DNA of 64,000 bases from Candidatus Krumholzibacteriia bacterium (GTDB taxonomy: Bacteria; Krumholzibacteriota; Krumholzibacteriia; LZORAL124-64-63): positions 2,493 to 66,492 of the forward strand of contig JADGDU010000004.1 in assembly GCA_016744705.1 (NCBI GenBank). Reading direction: 5' to 3'. The notes under the pieces are model-generated. The model was not told where the DNA came from. It did no database searches and saw only the letters and a program-made list of their open reading frames with translations. How positions within the stretch are numbered: the first letter of the stretch is position 1; each line of letters opens with the position of its first letter. The position numbers and the translations under genes were made by a program. This document shows positions 9,627 through 18,191 of the stretch, piece by piece.

Positions 9627-9663
9627 TCCGTAACTATTTCAGTTGATTGAAATCAACGGATCA
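9624..9663 (+). terminator. Long imperfect hairpin over the protease stop codon
   Basis: TGATCCGT (9624-9631) and ATTTCA (9636-9641) are mirrored by TGAAAT (9648-9653) and ACGGATCA (9656-9663), forming a long hairpin that begins at the stop codon. No T-run follows, so it may be a weak or factor-dependent terminator or a transcript-end stabiliser. Confidence 0.4.
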
Positions 9664-9747
9664 GAGATACTCTTCGTATTCATGAAAAGGTGGTCTTCGG
9701 GGGAAGCCCGCCATCCCTGCGAAAATCATCTTTCGACGGGTCATGCC

Positions 9748-10185
9748 ATGGATTCTTGGTGCCCCAAAAACCTTAACAAAATTCTCCCTGTTGATCATCC
9801 AGGAGACCAGCATACGTCTGCCAGATTACTCACACTTTTGTATAGCGATTTGCAACGGCTAGCCCAGGGCATGATGGCCCATTATCCCACTGAAAATCTC
9901 AACCAAGCCACTGCCCTCGTCCATGAAGCCTATCTCAGACTGGGCCCTCCCGAGGACAGAGTCTGGAATGGCCGCGGCCACTATTTCGGGGCCACCGCCC
10001 AAGCCATGCGGCGCATTAATCTCGATTGCGACACCCTTTGCGACCCCAAATTCACCATTGATTTTATCGATCTTGAGTGTCCCCCCCGAAAGATTGGAGA
10101 TCATCCAATCACCAAACGCACATACAGGCTCATTGGAGCAGAAGAAGATGCTACTGCTGGCAGTGAACAGCCTTCCTCTAATTAG
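9748..10185 (+). pseudogene. Decayed ECF-like RNA polymerase sigma factor (region 2 only)
   Basis: Residues after the ATG at 9748 show LLTLLYSDLQRLAQ, then ATALVHEAYLRLG and AQAMRRIN with the W-x-GRGHYFGATA segment. These are the conserved region-2 signatures of the sigma-70 ECF-like (Sig-70_X6 type) family. After RRINLD the similarity stops abruptly. The last 50 or so residues are cysteine- and aspartate-rich with no region-4 helix-turn-helix, and none appears in the other two frames. There is no clear ribosome site. It looks like a truncated remnant rather than a working factor. A region-2-only regulator is possible but less likely. Confidence 0.6.
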
Positions 10186-10237
10186 TAGTGCGTTTTTCCC
10201 AGGGAAATACCCTCATATTATTTTCAGTATTTTTCAC

Positions 10238-10269
10238 AAAAAAAGGCAAACCGATTCATAGGGAATCAG
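10238..10269 (-). terminator. Intrinsic terminator of the zinc-ribbon gene
   Basis: Read on the minus strand, a 7-bp stem (10263-10269 with 10251-10257, one G-U pair, 5-base loop) is followed within six bases by seven T (plus-strand A-run 10238-10244). It lies about 30 bases after the stop codon. Confidence 0.45.
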
Positions 10270-10297
10270 CACCCAGCAAAATTACTTCCAAAGAATA

Positions 10298-10483
10298 TTA
10301 CTTAACCGACTCCCGAATTTCCTTACCCAAACTGATCTCGCCATTATCAATACGAATGCTGAATCCACAGTCGGGGTTATGACAAACCCAAGCTTTATAT
10401 CGGATAGCGGCACCTTCGCGACCATAGTCCGAAAGGGGCAGTAAGAGGCCATCATCGCATTTTTTGCATCCGGGAAATTCCAT
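10298..10483 (-). CDS. Small zinc-ribbon protein
   Basis: The 61-residue protein begins at ATG 10483, 6 bases after a perfect AAGGAG. The frame extends upstream to 10564, but that part lacks a ribosome site. It has GCKKCDDG near the N-terminus and WVCHNPDCGF in the middle, giving a CxxC...CxxxxC metal-binding pattern typical of a treble-clef or zinc-ribbon fold. No enzymatic domain is present. It stands alone between two terminator-like regions. Function is unknown; nucleic-acid or protein binding is a guess. Confidence 0.7.
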   Translation of the reverse strand: MEFPGCKKCDDGLLLPLSDYGREGAAIRYKAWVCHNPDCGFSIRIDNGEISLGKEIRESVK

Positions 10484-10618
10484 ATCGCGCTCCTTGAAAG
10501 CTGATCCTGCTCCCCCAGCCCTAACCAATACACCCTGTGATGCCGCAGGAGGAATCCACATCACCCCTTAAACCTAGCATATTCCTAGGCTTTTAGAAAG
10601 AGTGACTTAAACAAGATC

Positions 10619-11878
10619 TCAAGTCTTTTGCGGTTTCTTCCGTGCTGCCGGAAATAAGACATTGTTCAGAATCAGACGATAACCAGGGGAAGTGGGATAC
10701 AGATCCAGATCAGTGGGTGGATCTCCCACACGGTGCTGGTAGTCTTCCGGGTCATGGCCCCCAAGGAAAGTCCAAGTCCCCATCCCCATGCGGCCATGGA
10801 TGTACTTCACTTCATCTGTGCCTTCCACCGCCGCCAGAACAGTCACCGATCTTTTCAAATATTTCTTCAAATAACCTGTCGTTTGGCCCAGAAATCCGTT
10901 GATCACATTCACGTGGTTTTGCGTCAGCATGGCCGGCACAGGATCGTACTTAGCTGCAAAAGCAAAGAGGGTGAAATAATCGGCCTCAGCCCCTCGCATG
11001 ACGGAATAATTGCTTGTATCCAGATCGCTGAATTCATACATCATGGGGTTGGTCACCAACTTGAAATCCTGGAAGGCAAAAGTTTTATCGAAATCACTTT
11101 TGCCACGGTAAGCCGGATCGTAGGACGTATTGTCAAAAGGCGCCGCCACAATGTCTGTGTACATCCAGGCCAGAGCAATATCGATGGTATCGGTGGCCGA
11201 ACACATGGCAAAGAGAAAGCCGCCGCCTTCCACATACTCGGCGATGGTACCGGCCACGGCATGTTTCAATTCCCAAGCCGTATCATAACCCAAGCGCTTG
11301 GCCGTCTCTTCGGTGCTATGCTTCTGCTCCAGGTACCATTCCTCTAGCCCAAAATTGGCATAAAACTTTCCATACTGCCCCGTAAAATCTTCGTGATGCA
11401 GATGCAGCCAATCGTAGTCGTTGATCTTTCCCGACAGGATTTCCTCATCGTACACCACCTCATAAGGCACCTCAGCATAAGTCAGAGCCATGGTCACGGC
11501 ATCATCCCAGGGCTGCTTATTTGGGGGGCTGTAAATGGCAATGCGCGGTGGCTTTTCCAAAAGAACTTCGTCCATATTTTCCTGGCCCACGGTGCGGCGA
11601 ATATCAGCCACTTCAGCTTCACTCACCGAAACAAAACCGACACCCAAAAGGCGAGCATCCATGCGGGCGCGCTGGGTGTCTTCCAGGAGGAAGCTGCCGC
11701 CTCGATAGTTCAAAAGCCAATTGACCTTATCGCCGGCCTGCAGAGTGTGAAAAGCCACGCCGTATGCTCTCAAATGATTGCGCTGGGTCAGGTCCATGGG
11801 AATGAGCAGATATTGCACTGCCCAACTCTGGCCCACGCTGCCAATTAAAAGAAACAAGACTAGAAACAAACGCCTCAT
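10619..11878 (-). CDS. Exported conserved protein with glutamine-amidotransferase-like fold (often labelled 'asparagine synthetase B')
   Basis: The 419-residue protein has a signal peptide (1-20, cleavage after SWA). The mature part begins QYLLIPMDLTQRNHL and contains RIAIYSPPNKQPWDDAV, DWLHLHHEDFTGQYG and a GGGFLFAMC segment. I recall this arrangement from a Bacteroidetes/FCB family of about 420 residues usually mislabelled asparagine synthetase B; no synthetase motifs are visible. The elbow GGFLFAMCSA resembles the nucleophile loop of class I amidotransferase folds, as in DUF4159 encoded in the same operon. It is the last gene of the operon and overlaps the TPR gene by four bases. The biochemical role is unknown. 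Confidence 0.7.
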   Translation of the reverse strand: MRRLFLVLFLLIGSVGQSWAVQYLLIPMDLTQRNHLRAYGVAFHTLQAGDKVNWLLNYRGGSFLLEDTQRARMDARLLGVGFVSVSEAEVADIRRTVGQENMDEVLLEKPPRIAIYSPPNKQPWDDAVTMALTYAEVPYEVVYDEEILSGKINDYDWLHLHHEDFTGQYGKFYANFGLEEWYLEQKHSTEETAKRLGYDTAWELKHAVAGTIAEYVEGGGFLFAMCSATDTIDIALAWMYTDIVAAPFDNTSYDPAYRGKSDFDKTFAFQDFKLVTNPMMYEFSDLDTSNYSVMRGAEADYFTLFAFAAKYDPVPAMLTQNHVNVINGFLGQTTGYLKKYLKRSVTVLAAVEGTDEVKYIHGRMGMGTWTFLGGHDPEDYQHRVGDPPTDLDLYPTSPGYRLILNNVLFPAARKKPQKT

Positions 11879-13833
11879 GGTAAACTCCGAACGGCATCAC
11901 GCACGTCATCGATAAAGAGATAATCTGGGTATTGGGCCAGTAGCATTTCGAGGGATTGCCGCGCATCCTCATCCAGGCCGGCCTCCTTTTGAAGACGACT
12001 TTCCATCAGCAATGATTCGGCAGGAAACCGTCCCCGGGGGTGCTCCAGAACCAGAACCTTCAGCATGGCGATGGCTTCTTCCTGGCGACCTTGCTCCGCA
12101 TAAGCACCGGCCAGTTCAAATCGAGCACGCTCCAGCAGGTGCTGTGGTTCTTCCATGTCCAACCGGCGTACGGCATCGGCAACAAACTCTTCCAAAGCCT
12201 GAATTCGGAGCTCTGGCCTAACCACCAATTCAAAATAAACAGACTGGGAATACATCACCATCAACTCGGGTCCTCCACTGGGGTTTTCCATTTCTTCGGT
12301 GATTGCCAAACCCAACTCAAGAGCATCGTTAGCATAAGGAGCAGCCGGATTGTCCATGGCCACCACAGCAAAGCGATCCCGCGCTGTCACCAGATTACCC
12401 TGAGCCAGATCCAGACGGGCCAATTGATAGTGGGCATGCCCTCCCGCCTGACGGAAATCCGGATCACGTCCCAGGCTGGTCAGAACGATGCGGCCCCGGC
12501 TGGTATCACCGGCCGCCAAATAACACTCCCCCAGGGACAGCCGTACCAAAGCAACACCCGGCAAAGGCAGATCCAGATCCATCAGCATGTTTTCCAGGTT
12601 CCTGGCCGCCACCATGGGCTTTTGCAATTCATCGCGGGTGTAAGTCGCAAGTTTAATCTGAGAAGAGTAGAGGTACTCGCTGGACGGATTCACCCGCCGC
12701 ACTTGTGCCAACAAGGTGGTAAAACGATCGGCAGCTTCCTGGGGGTCATCCCCCAGAACCCTCTGTACCAAGGCCTCTTCACAAACCTGAGCCAGGGCCC
12801 CAGCGGCGCGTTTGCGAATCCCTGGATCATAATTGCTATCACTGGAGAGCCACGACAGGACATCCAGCAAATAATCCACTGTGGCTTGCAACTCCAACTG
12901 GTTGCCAGGTTGGTCATCAGTAGCCTGATCCGGCAAAACAGCCAGCAGGGGTAACTCCCGAGTCAGAGTCATACAGTTTTGTAAAGTGGCGGACATGTTG
13001 CTGCGTTTGCCTCGCAAAGACTGAGCTTTCTCGATGGCCTGTTCACTCTCGCCCTCCATGAGAAACAAATTGGCCGTCAGCAAAACTTCAGCGCTGTTTT
13101 TTTTCGATTCGGTGGCGCGTTCTTCCAAACGAGAAATAAATTCGGGCATTTCACCCGGGCTGTATCCGCCCTCCAAAATCTCATTGCGGACCAAGCCCAA
13201 GTTGAATGGATTGCTGCGCAGATTGGCCACCACTTCATCGGCCGATTCTTCATACTCTTCCAGGGCCAGTAAAGCCACGGCTTTCTGCCGCCCCAGGAAA
13301 AATTGATCCGGCAGAAAACTCCGCATGGAGTCGATGAGACCCACCACCATTTTGGGTCGTTGGGCATCCTGGAACAGCTCCACAGCAACCATGCCGGCAC
13401 TGCGCCTGTTGGGACTGGTGGAGATAAAATTACCCGCAGCCAAACGGGCAGAATCCGGCGCATCAACGGCCAGCAACGAAATGGTAAAAGAGCGCCACAG
13501 AGAAGCATTCAGTGGTTGGAGGGCCAAGGCTTCACGGCAGATATCCACGGCTAACTCATGATTGTCACGAAGCTGGGCCAGCCGGATCCGCCGGGTCACG
13601 AGTTCATTTTTCAAGGCACTGTGTTGTTCCAGATCTTGCAGCAAGCTCTCGGCTCGCCCTACACTCTTGAGGGTCAACAGACGGTCCAATTCCACCAGGC
13701 GCCGCCGCATGTCCATTACACTTTGCCCGGAAGGCATTTCCGGCCGAATCATGCGCTCATGCTGGGCCTCAACAGGACTCGCCAATAACAGCAGCCCCCA
13801 AAGGGCCATCAGAATCCTTGAGGAAAACATCAT
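11875..13833 (-). CDS. Exported TPR-repeat protein
   Basis: The 652-residue protein has a signal peptide ending at VEAQ (about 24). Then come many helical repeats of about 34 residues with A/G-x8-A spacing, for example HELAVDICREALALQPLN, GECYLAAGDTSRGRIVL, AYAEQGRQEEAIAMLKVL and LQKEAGLDEDARQSLEMLL. It is most likely a periplasmic scaffold. It overlaps the DUF4175 gene upstream (GGAGG four bases before the first ATG) and the next gene downstream by four bases each. Repeat content is clear; the partner is unknown, but the DUF4175 coiled-coil protein is a natural candidate. Confidence 0.82.
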   Translation of the reverse strand: MMFSSRILMALWGLLLLASPVEAQHERMIRPEMPSGQSVMDMRRRLVELDRLLTLKSVGRAESLLQDLEQHSALKNELVTRRIRLAQLRDNHELAVDICREALALQPLNASLWRSFTISLLAVDAPDSARLAAGNFISTSPNRRSAGMVAVELFQDAQRPKMVVGLIDSMRSFLPDQFFLGRQKAVALLALEEYEESADEVVANLRSNPFNLGLVRNEILEGGYSPGEMPEFISRLEERATESKKNSAEVLLTANLFLMEGESEQAIEKAQSLRGKRSNMSATLQNCMTLTRELPLLAVLPDQATDDQPGNQLELQATVDYLLDVLSWLSSDSNYDPGIRKRAAGALAQVCEEALVQRVLGDDPQEAADRFTTLLAQVRRVNPSSEYLYSSQIKLATYTRDELQKPMVAARNLENMLMDLDLPLPGVALVRLSLGECYLAAGDTSRGRIVLTSLGRDPDFRQAGGHAHYQLARLDLAQGNLVTARDRFAVVAMDNPAAPYANDALELGLAITEEMENPSGGPELMVMYSQSVYFELVVRPELRIQALEEFVADAVRRLDMEEPQHLLERARFELAGAYAEQGRQEEAIAMLKVLVLEHPRGRFPAESLLMESRLQKEAGLDEDARQSLEMLLAQYPDYLFIDDVRDAVRSLP

Positions 13834-16800
13834 GGCACCTCCGTTTCCCGAGCACCTGATTTGCGTAATTCCTCCAGGGCCTGGAAGTATTTGCGCACCA
13901 AACTACGGTATTCTTGAGGAGCTTTTTCCAGGGGAACATAACGCAACTCGAAAGGGTCGTTGGCCCCCTGAAGAGAAGGGTCATCCAGCAAACCGCCATC
14001 GGCATTATAAAGCTCCCGGGCCGTATGGCTTTCCCGGCGGGAGGAATAATCACGCTGCCGAACACTGTTGCGCGCATCCAGCATGCGGCTCAAAATTCTT
14101 TCCTGACGAATCAAAGTCTCTTCGCTGATCAATCCCTGATCCACTTCCTGGCTGAGGGTCTCCATCATGTTGCCCATTTCTCCCAGGTCCCCCAGCACTC
14201 TTTCGCCTTCGGGTGCCTGTTTGGATTCTTCAGCCAGCTCCTGCATGCGGCCCGCCAATTCTCCCTGGCCTTCGCCTAGCCGTTTCATTTGGGACCGAGT
14301 CTGCTGGCTCATGCCCCGGTTGGCCAGTTGTTGGCGCAGGGCTTCTGTCATGGCGTTGAGCTCAGCCTGATCTTTGGCCATTTCCTTCAGCTGTTCGGAC
14401 ATGCTTTTCTGTTGTTGCTGTTGTTCCCCGCTGCCCCCACTGCTGCTACTGCTCATCTGTGCTTCGGTGAGCAAACCAATGACCATGCGGTTACAGAGAG
14501 CCAGACTATTGGTGGCACCTTTGCGCGCGTGTTGGGCGCGATTTTCTTCCAGAGAATTCAGGCTTTCCCCCATGGCCTCAATCACTTCATCCAACTTTTC
14601 CAATAGCCTCATGATGCGGGTGGGGTTCTCGCTCAACAAATCACTGAGTTTATCGCGGGTCCCCAGAATGGCCTTTTGCACCCGGTGCTGGCTGCGTGTC
14701 AAATTCAGACTGCGAACATCGCGGATGCGTGCGGGAATGCGTGCGGCAATTTCCTCTTGCCGGGCCGAAAGCACCAGCATGTCAGCGGCCAATTGCCGCA
14801 GAGACGAGACTTGATTCTGATCCATGGCCATCTGCATGGCCGACTGGGATTTTAAAATCACGTGGTACAAGGCCCCCATATCGCGCAAGGCCTGTTGCTG
14901 CAACTTGGCTGCCATTTCCGGATCCATTTGGGCCAGTTCATCTGAGGCTTCGCTCATGCTGTCTTGACTATTCTGTTGCTCCATCTGCTCCAAAGCCTGC
15001 TCCAAGGCCTCTTGCATCTCTTCGCTGCCCGGTGTGCTCTCTTCAGCGTTTTGCTCTTCTAAATTGGCCAAAGCCTCTTCCAGCTTTTCCTGCAGTTCCT
15101 GCATTTCTTCAGAAAGGGCTTCCTGACGGCGGGCCAGCTCTTCCGCGTCGGGCGTCTTTTCGCTGTCAGACTGTTCTCCATTCTCATCACTGGTCTGTCC
15201 CTCCTGGTCGTTGGGACTTTCCTGGCTGTCCGGGCCTTCCTGGCTGTCATTCTTCTGCTCTTCAGCCAATTGCCTGCTCATATCTGCCAGTTCCTGCTGC
15301 TTGCGGATCATTTTTTCCAGCAAACTGGCGATGCCTTCCATTTCCTGTTCCTGATCCATGCGTTGCAGCATGGCCAGTGCAGCGTCCAGTTTTCGAGCCA
15401 TTTCTTTCTGGTTTTTGGCCACTTCCTTCATGGCCTCAGCCATTTCCTCAGGAGAGAGTTTCCCGTCCGCATTCTGCATCTTCTGCATCATCTCATTCAA
15501 CTCGTCGCTGTTGCTTTGATCCAGCAGCTGGGACACTTCTTCTGCCCGATCCAACATCTTCTCAGATGTCATCTGCCCTGAGGCCAATTTATCCACATCC
15601 TGTTGCAACTGTTCTGCAACTTTGGCCAACTCCTCCTGCATTTTTCGCTGGCGCTCCATGGCCGCTTCCATCTCCTGCTGGCGGGCCCAGTCGGGGATCG
15701 GATTTTTTAGAAGCTCCCGAGCTAAACGGTCCAGATCAGCACCCAATTGGCGTCCTCGGTGGCGCATCTCTTCCAGTTCGCTGCGGCGTTCCTGGCTGCT
15801 GTCGGCTTGAGCAATCAGCACATCAGCTGCCGAAGGCAATTTCAAACGCAACACCGAAGAATGTCCCCGACCCGCTGGCCCCGGCCTTCGGTTATCTTTG
15901 GCCTCCATCCGCAATTCGAGGATGTCACCGGGTACCATGTTCAAATGATCAAAACGAGCCTCCACCATCAGGCCAGTTTGGAGAGGCTGTCTTTCAGAAG
16001 AGTCCACGCCAGCGAGAAAGTCGGAACGCAGTGAAACCAGGCCATGGGCCGTGGTCCATTCCAGCCAGCCTTCAGAGTTTCCAGGCAACACCTTTCCGGA
16101 TGACCAAAGAACCTGCTTTTCGAAATCCGGTTCTTGCTCATGGTCAGTTTCATCTCTCGCCAAAATTCTCATATCCAAACTGAGCTGGGCCAGGCCGTAA
16201 TCATCCGCAGCATCTGTGCGCAACTCTACCCGGCCCGTGACAGACAGAATCCCATCATCATCCTGGCGTTCCAATCCTACCGAAGGATCTTCATCCTCCG
16301 TGGCGACAATTTCGTACCGCAGGGGGTCCTGATTCCAAAGACCAAAGCTGTCCTCCAGAGCCAGGTGAAAGGCCAACGATTCATCCACTGGAAATTCCCC
16401 TGCAAAACTGCGATCAGCAAAATCCAGAGCGGTGGTATCACCGGTCTCGGTGACCAGCAACATGCGCCGCAAGGGTTGGCTGGTCACGCCGGCTAAAACC
16501 ATTTGAGATCCCACAGGCGCTTCTATCCAAGTGGGCAGACGGGACATTTCCCGCAATTTCAATTGGGTGTAAGAGGGAGGCTGGACGGATCCGGCCAATT
16601 CCGTAACCAGGGGATGGCGCCGGACCTGGACCTGGTGCACTTCGGTGACCATGGTCCCCCGCCGGAAGCGCCACTGAAAGTCTTCATGGACCTGCTCCAG
16701 GTGAGCCACCCACTTCCGGTAGGGGGGCTGCAAACCTGGTGGATCTACAAACATGATTTCGCGGCCGGTGGTGACCGGCTGCCATTGGCCAGAACCAATC

Positions 16801-17504
16801 ATAATTTCACAGAGAGCGGCATCGGGGTCGCCGGTGGCATCAAGGGCCGCCAGCGAAATATCCCGGCCCGCCACTACGAATTCTTCACCGGCAGCGGCGT
16901 AAAGCCCGCCGGTGGGAGCAGCGGTCCAGATGGACCATGGATTCCACAATCGGGACCAACCGGTTCCCAGAGAGTCATCTCCCGCAGTCAGCAGGGAGAC
17001 CGTCAGCAATAGGCAAACCGCCACCGAAAGCCAGGTCTGGCCTACACGGTTGATGGGCACGGCATCCGCTGGCCCCAGAGGAGCCAGAACTTCTGCCCCA
17101 CGCTTGAATAACCGCCGTCGCAGCTCCACGGCTACCGGAGTGTCATCATTCCACCGTACGGGATCGCGCAGGGCTTCTTCCGAAGCCACCAGAACATTGG
17201 CAAAATAACCCCGCCGTTCCAGCACCTGCACCAGTTGCCGCAACTTTCGCAACCGCCACAATCTGCCCAAAAGGTTATTCCAGGCCAAAGCAGCCAACCC
17301 CGCGCCCAGGGAAGCCAGCAGCCCCCAAGTCACAAACCTTCCAGGTTGATCCACACTGCCCAACATCCAAGCAGTCAACATGAGCATGGATCCCCCCACA
17401 CCCACCATCCGTGCTGAGCCGAACCAGGCTACCCGCAAAAGGGTGCGCCGGCGCAGCTGGTGCAGTCGCTTGTGGAAGAGGTTTCGGGGTTCAGGGCTCT
17501 GCAT
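13830..17504 (-). CDS. DUF4175-type large membrane-anchored coiled-coil protein
   Basis: The protein has 1224 residues. Two membrane segments lie at about 35-80 and a third near 165-180. A beta-rich extracytoplasmic region of about 350 residues follows, then a long Glu/Gln/Met-rich coiled-coil (about 570-1120) with repeated runs such as MQELQEKLEEALANLEEQN. The C-terminal tail ends in a Tyr/Phe-rich segment. This layout fits the DUF4175 family, found beside DUF4159, TPR and MoxR/VWA genes in aerotolerance-like clusters. No MoxR or VWA gene is in this operon. It probably spans the periplasm as a filamentous or force-bearing element, which is inference. Low-complexity Q/E tracts make alignments unreliable there. 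Confidence 0.8.
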   Translation of the reverse strand: MQSPEPRNLFHKRLHQLRRRTLLRVAWFGSARMVGVGGSMLMLTAWMLGSVDQPGRFVTWGLLASLGAGLAALAWNNLLGRLWRLRKLRQLVQVLERRGYFANVLVASEEALRDPVRWNDDTPVAVELRRRLFKRGAEVLAPLGPADAVPINRVGQTWLSVAVCLLLTVSLLTAGDDSLGTGWSRLWNPWSIWTAAPTGGLYAAAGEEFVVAGRDISLAALDATGDPDAALCEIMIGSGQWQPVTTGREIMFVDPPGLQPPYRKWVAHLEQVHEDFQWRFRRGTMVTEVHQVQVRRHPLVTELAGSVQPPSYTQLKLREMSRLPTWIEAPVGSQMVLAGVTSQPLRRMLLVTETGDTTALDFADRSFAGEFPVDESLAFHLALEDSFGLWNQDPLRYEIVATEDEDPSVGLERQDDDGILSVTGRVELRTDAADDYGLAQLSLDMRILARDETDHEQEPDFEKQVLWSSGKVLPGNSEGWLEWTTAHGLVSLRSDFLAGVDSSERQPLQTGLMVEARFDHLNMVPGDILELRMEAKDNRRPGPAGRGHSSVLRLKLPSAADVLIAQADSSQERRSELEEMRHRGRQLGADLDRLARELLKNPIPDWARQQEMEAAMERQRKMQEELAKVAEQLQQDVDKLASGQMTSEKMLDRAEEVSQLLDQSNSDELNEMMQKMQNADGKLSPEEMAEAMKEVAKNQKEMARKLDAALAMLQRMDQEQEMEGIASLLEKMIRKQQELADMSRQLAEEQKNDSQEGPDSQESPNDQEGQTSDENGEQSDSEKTPDAEELARRQEALSEEMQELQEKLEEALANLEEQNAEESTPGSEEMQEALEQALEQMEQQNSQDSMSEASDELAQMDPEMAAKLQQQALRDMGALYHVILKSQSAMQMAMDQNQVSSLRQLAADMLVLSARQEEIAARIPARIRDVRSLNLTRSQHRVQKAILGTRDKLSDLLSENPTRIMRLLEKLDEVIEAMGESLNSLEENRAQHARKGATNSLALCNRMVIGLLTEAQMSSSSSGGSGEQQQQQKSMSEQLKEMAKDQAELNAMTEALRQQLANRGMSQQTRSQMKRLGEGQGELAGRMQELAEESKQAPEGERVLGDLGEMGNMMETLSQEVDQGLISEETLIRQERILSRMLDARNSVRQRDYSSRRESHTARELYNADGGLLDDPSLQGANDPFELRYVPLEKAPQEYRSLVRKYFQALEELRKSGARETEVP

Positions 17505-17513
17505 TGTATCCGA

Positions 17514-18191
17514 TCAGGGGTGAGTCAGGGCGTACATCATAATGTTAACGGCCATGCGGGCCGCCGCTTCGCGAACCGCAGGCGGATCGTTGTGCACATG
17601 GGGATCTTCCAGACCATCGCCAATATCCGAGGACCAGGTATAAAAAATTACCAGACGCCCTTCTTTGGATACGCCAAAACCCTGGGCGGGTTCCCCATCA
17701 TGCTTATGTATCTTCGGCAAACCCGGCAAATCATAAAAGGAATGATAAATGGGATGGGACACAGGAAGAGGAACCAGGGGAGACTCAGGATAGAGCTGTG
17801 CCACCATTTCCCGAAAAGACGTGTCCAGGCCGTAGTTATCGTCAGCGTAAAGAAAACCACCGGCATCGAGATAGCGTCTCAGCTCCTGCAACTCCAGATC
17901 TTCCAAAACAATGCGGCCGTGCCCGGAGAGGTACAGGAAGGGATACTGGTACAGATCTTCACTGTCCAGTGTCACGACGGCCTCTTCTGCGGCTGTCACA
18001 ATTCCGGTGCGCTGGCTAAACGATTCCAGCCAATTGGGCAGACTACTCGGGTCACAATACCAATCGCCTCCGCCATCATAGTGCAAGCGAGCAATGCGCA
18101 ATTCCGGTTCCACCACAGGAGCGGCTAAGGCCTGTCCGGAAAAAACAGTCATGGTCAGGATTAACAGCAGGCTCAGGCGCATCGACATCAT
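17514..18191 (-). CDS. Exported DUF4159 protein
   Basis: The 225-residue protein has a signal peptide (cleavage near ALA-A, about 24) and the DUF4159 signatures: ARLHYDGGGDWYCD, FLYLSGHGRIVLED, the RRYLDAGGFLYADDN stretch and a C-terminal AVNIMMYAL. DUF4159 has an amidotransferase-like fold of unknown activity. Three in-frame ATGs lie within the first four codons behind AAGGA. The start overlaps the large kinase gene by four bases, and DUF4175 begins nine bases after its stop, so the order kinase-DUF4159-DUF4175 is translationally tight. Confidence 0.88.
   Translation of the reverse strand: MMSMRLSLLLILTMTVFSGQALAAPVVEPELRIARLHYDGGGDWYCDPSSLPNWLESFSQRTGIVTAAEEAVVTLDSEDLYQYPFLYLSGHGRIVLEDLELQELRRYLDAGGFLYADDNYGLDTSFREMVAQLYPESPLVPLPVSHPIYHSFYDLPGLPKIHKHDGEPAQGFGVSKEGRLVIFYTWSSDIGDGLEDPHVHNDPPAVREAAARMAVNIMMYALTHP

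Noticed and set aside
14696..16183. Long plus-strand frame of 495 codons
   Set aside because: It is a shadow of the DUF4175 coiled-coil gene. Its translation is a Pro/Ser/Cys-rich sequence without a recognisable domain.
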